Part shown: positions 12,513 through 12,561 of the stretch, piece by piece
Layout: each line of letters starts with the position of its first letter
Position numbering within the stretch: position 1 is the first letter of the stretch
Origin: an uncultured Collinsella sp.
GTDB taxonomy: Bacteria > Actinomycetota > Coriobacteriia > Coriobacteriales > Coriobacteriaceae
NCBI GenBank assembly: GCA_900547855.1
Contig: URIK01000045.1
Coordinates: 1-12,561 of the forward strand
Direction of reading: 5' to 3'
Length of the DNA: 12,561 nucleotides
Notes under the pieces: model-generated
Database searches by the model: none
The model's input: the letters and a program-made list of their open reading frames with translations, nothing else
Told to the model about the DNA's origin: nothing
Position numbers and translations under genes: made by a program

Positions 12513-12561
12513 CTGTCTCTTATACACATCTCCGAGCCCACGAGACGCTCATGAATCTCGT
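12513..12561 (+). other. Illumina Nextera sequencing adapter (artefact, not genomic)
   Basis: CTGTCTCTTATACACATCT (12513-12531) is the Nextera transposon mosaic end. CCGAGCCCACGAGAC (12532-12546) is the read-2 adapter, GCTCATGA (12547-12554) an eight-base i7 index, and ATCTCGT (12555-12561) the start of the flow-cell primer. Order and spacing are exactly those of an untrimmed library insert end. Confidence 0.98.

Noticed and set aside
12514..12561. C-terminal tail LLYTSPSPRD of the acylphosphatase frame
   Set aside because: It is translated Nextera adapter, not genome.

Overview
The window reads as chromosomal DNA of a G+C-rich Gram-positive bacterium, most probably a Collinsella-like member of the Coriobacteriia (Actinomycetota). 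This rests on GTG/TTG starts with strong GGAGG-type ribosome sites, the style of the lipoprotein and secreted proteins, and my general familiarity with such genomes; no 16S or marker phylogeny is possible here. The last 49 bases (12513-12561) are not genomic: they are an Illumina Nextera adapter plus index, so the right edge is a contig end.

Left block, minus strand (1-5069), read right to left: an aldo/keto reductase with a C-terminal 2x[4Fe-4S] domain, a Gfo/Idh/MocA oxidoreductase and endonuclease IV (nfo) form one likely transcription unit. The two gaps of that unit each carry one copy of a 77-bp hairpin repeat whose stem has changed by compensatory substitutions. Further left, with its own promoter, are a polar amino-acid ABC substrate-binding lipoprotein and, beyond an intercistronic hairpin, the exported N-terminal part of a protein cut by the window edge. 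That protein is perhaps the cognate permease with an extracytoplasmic extension.

Centre: a ketopantoate-reductase-family gene on the plus strand (5397-6311) is preceded by a possible 18-codon small ORF and a terminator-like hairpin, and is closed by a strong convergent terminator. Facing it on the minus strand are a 68-residue two-helix membrane protein and a secreted coiled-coil protein with a double-psi-barrel-like C-terminus. The noncoding stretch upstream of the latter is unusually rich in inverted repeats.

Right block: metY (O-acetylhomoserine sulfhydrylase, minus) and a LysR-family regulator (plus) are divergent. Between them lie a good metY promoter, a TTATC-N9-GATAA LysR-type operator centred near -66 of the predicted metY start, and a 17-residue Cys/Met-containing leader ORF with a perfect ribosome site and an overlapping stem-loop. 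Together these suggest two layers of sulfur-responsive control of metY. Downstream of the regulator on the plus strand come rnhA, a second Gfo/Idh/MocA oxidoreductase and an acylphosphatase-domain gene cut off by the adapter.

There is no CRISPR array, insertion sequence, rRNA or tRNA that I can recognise.
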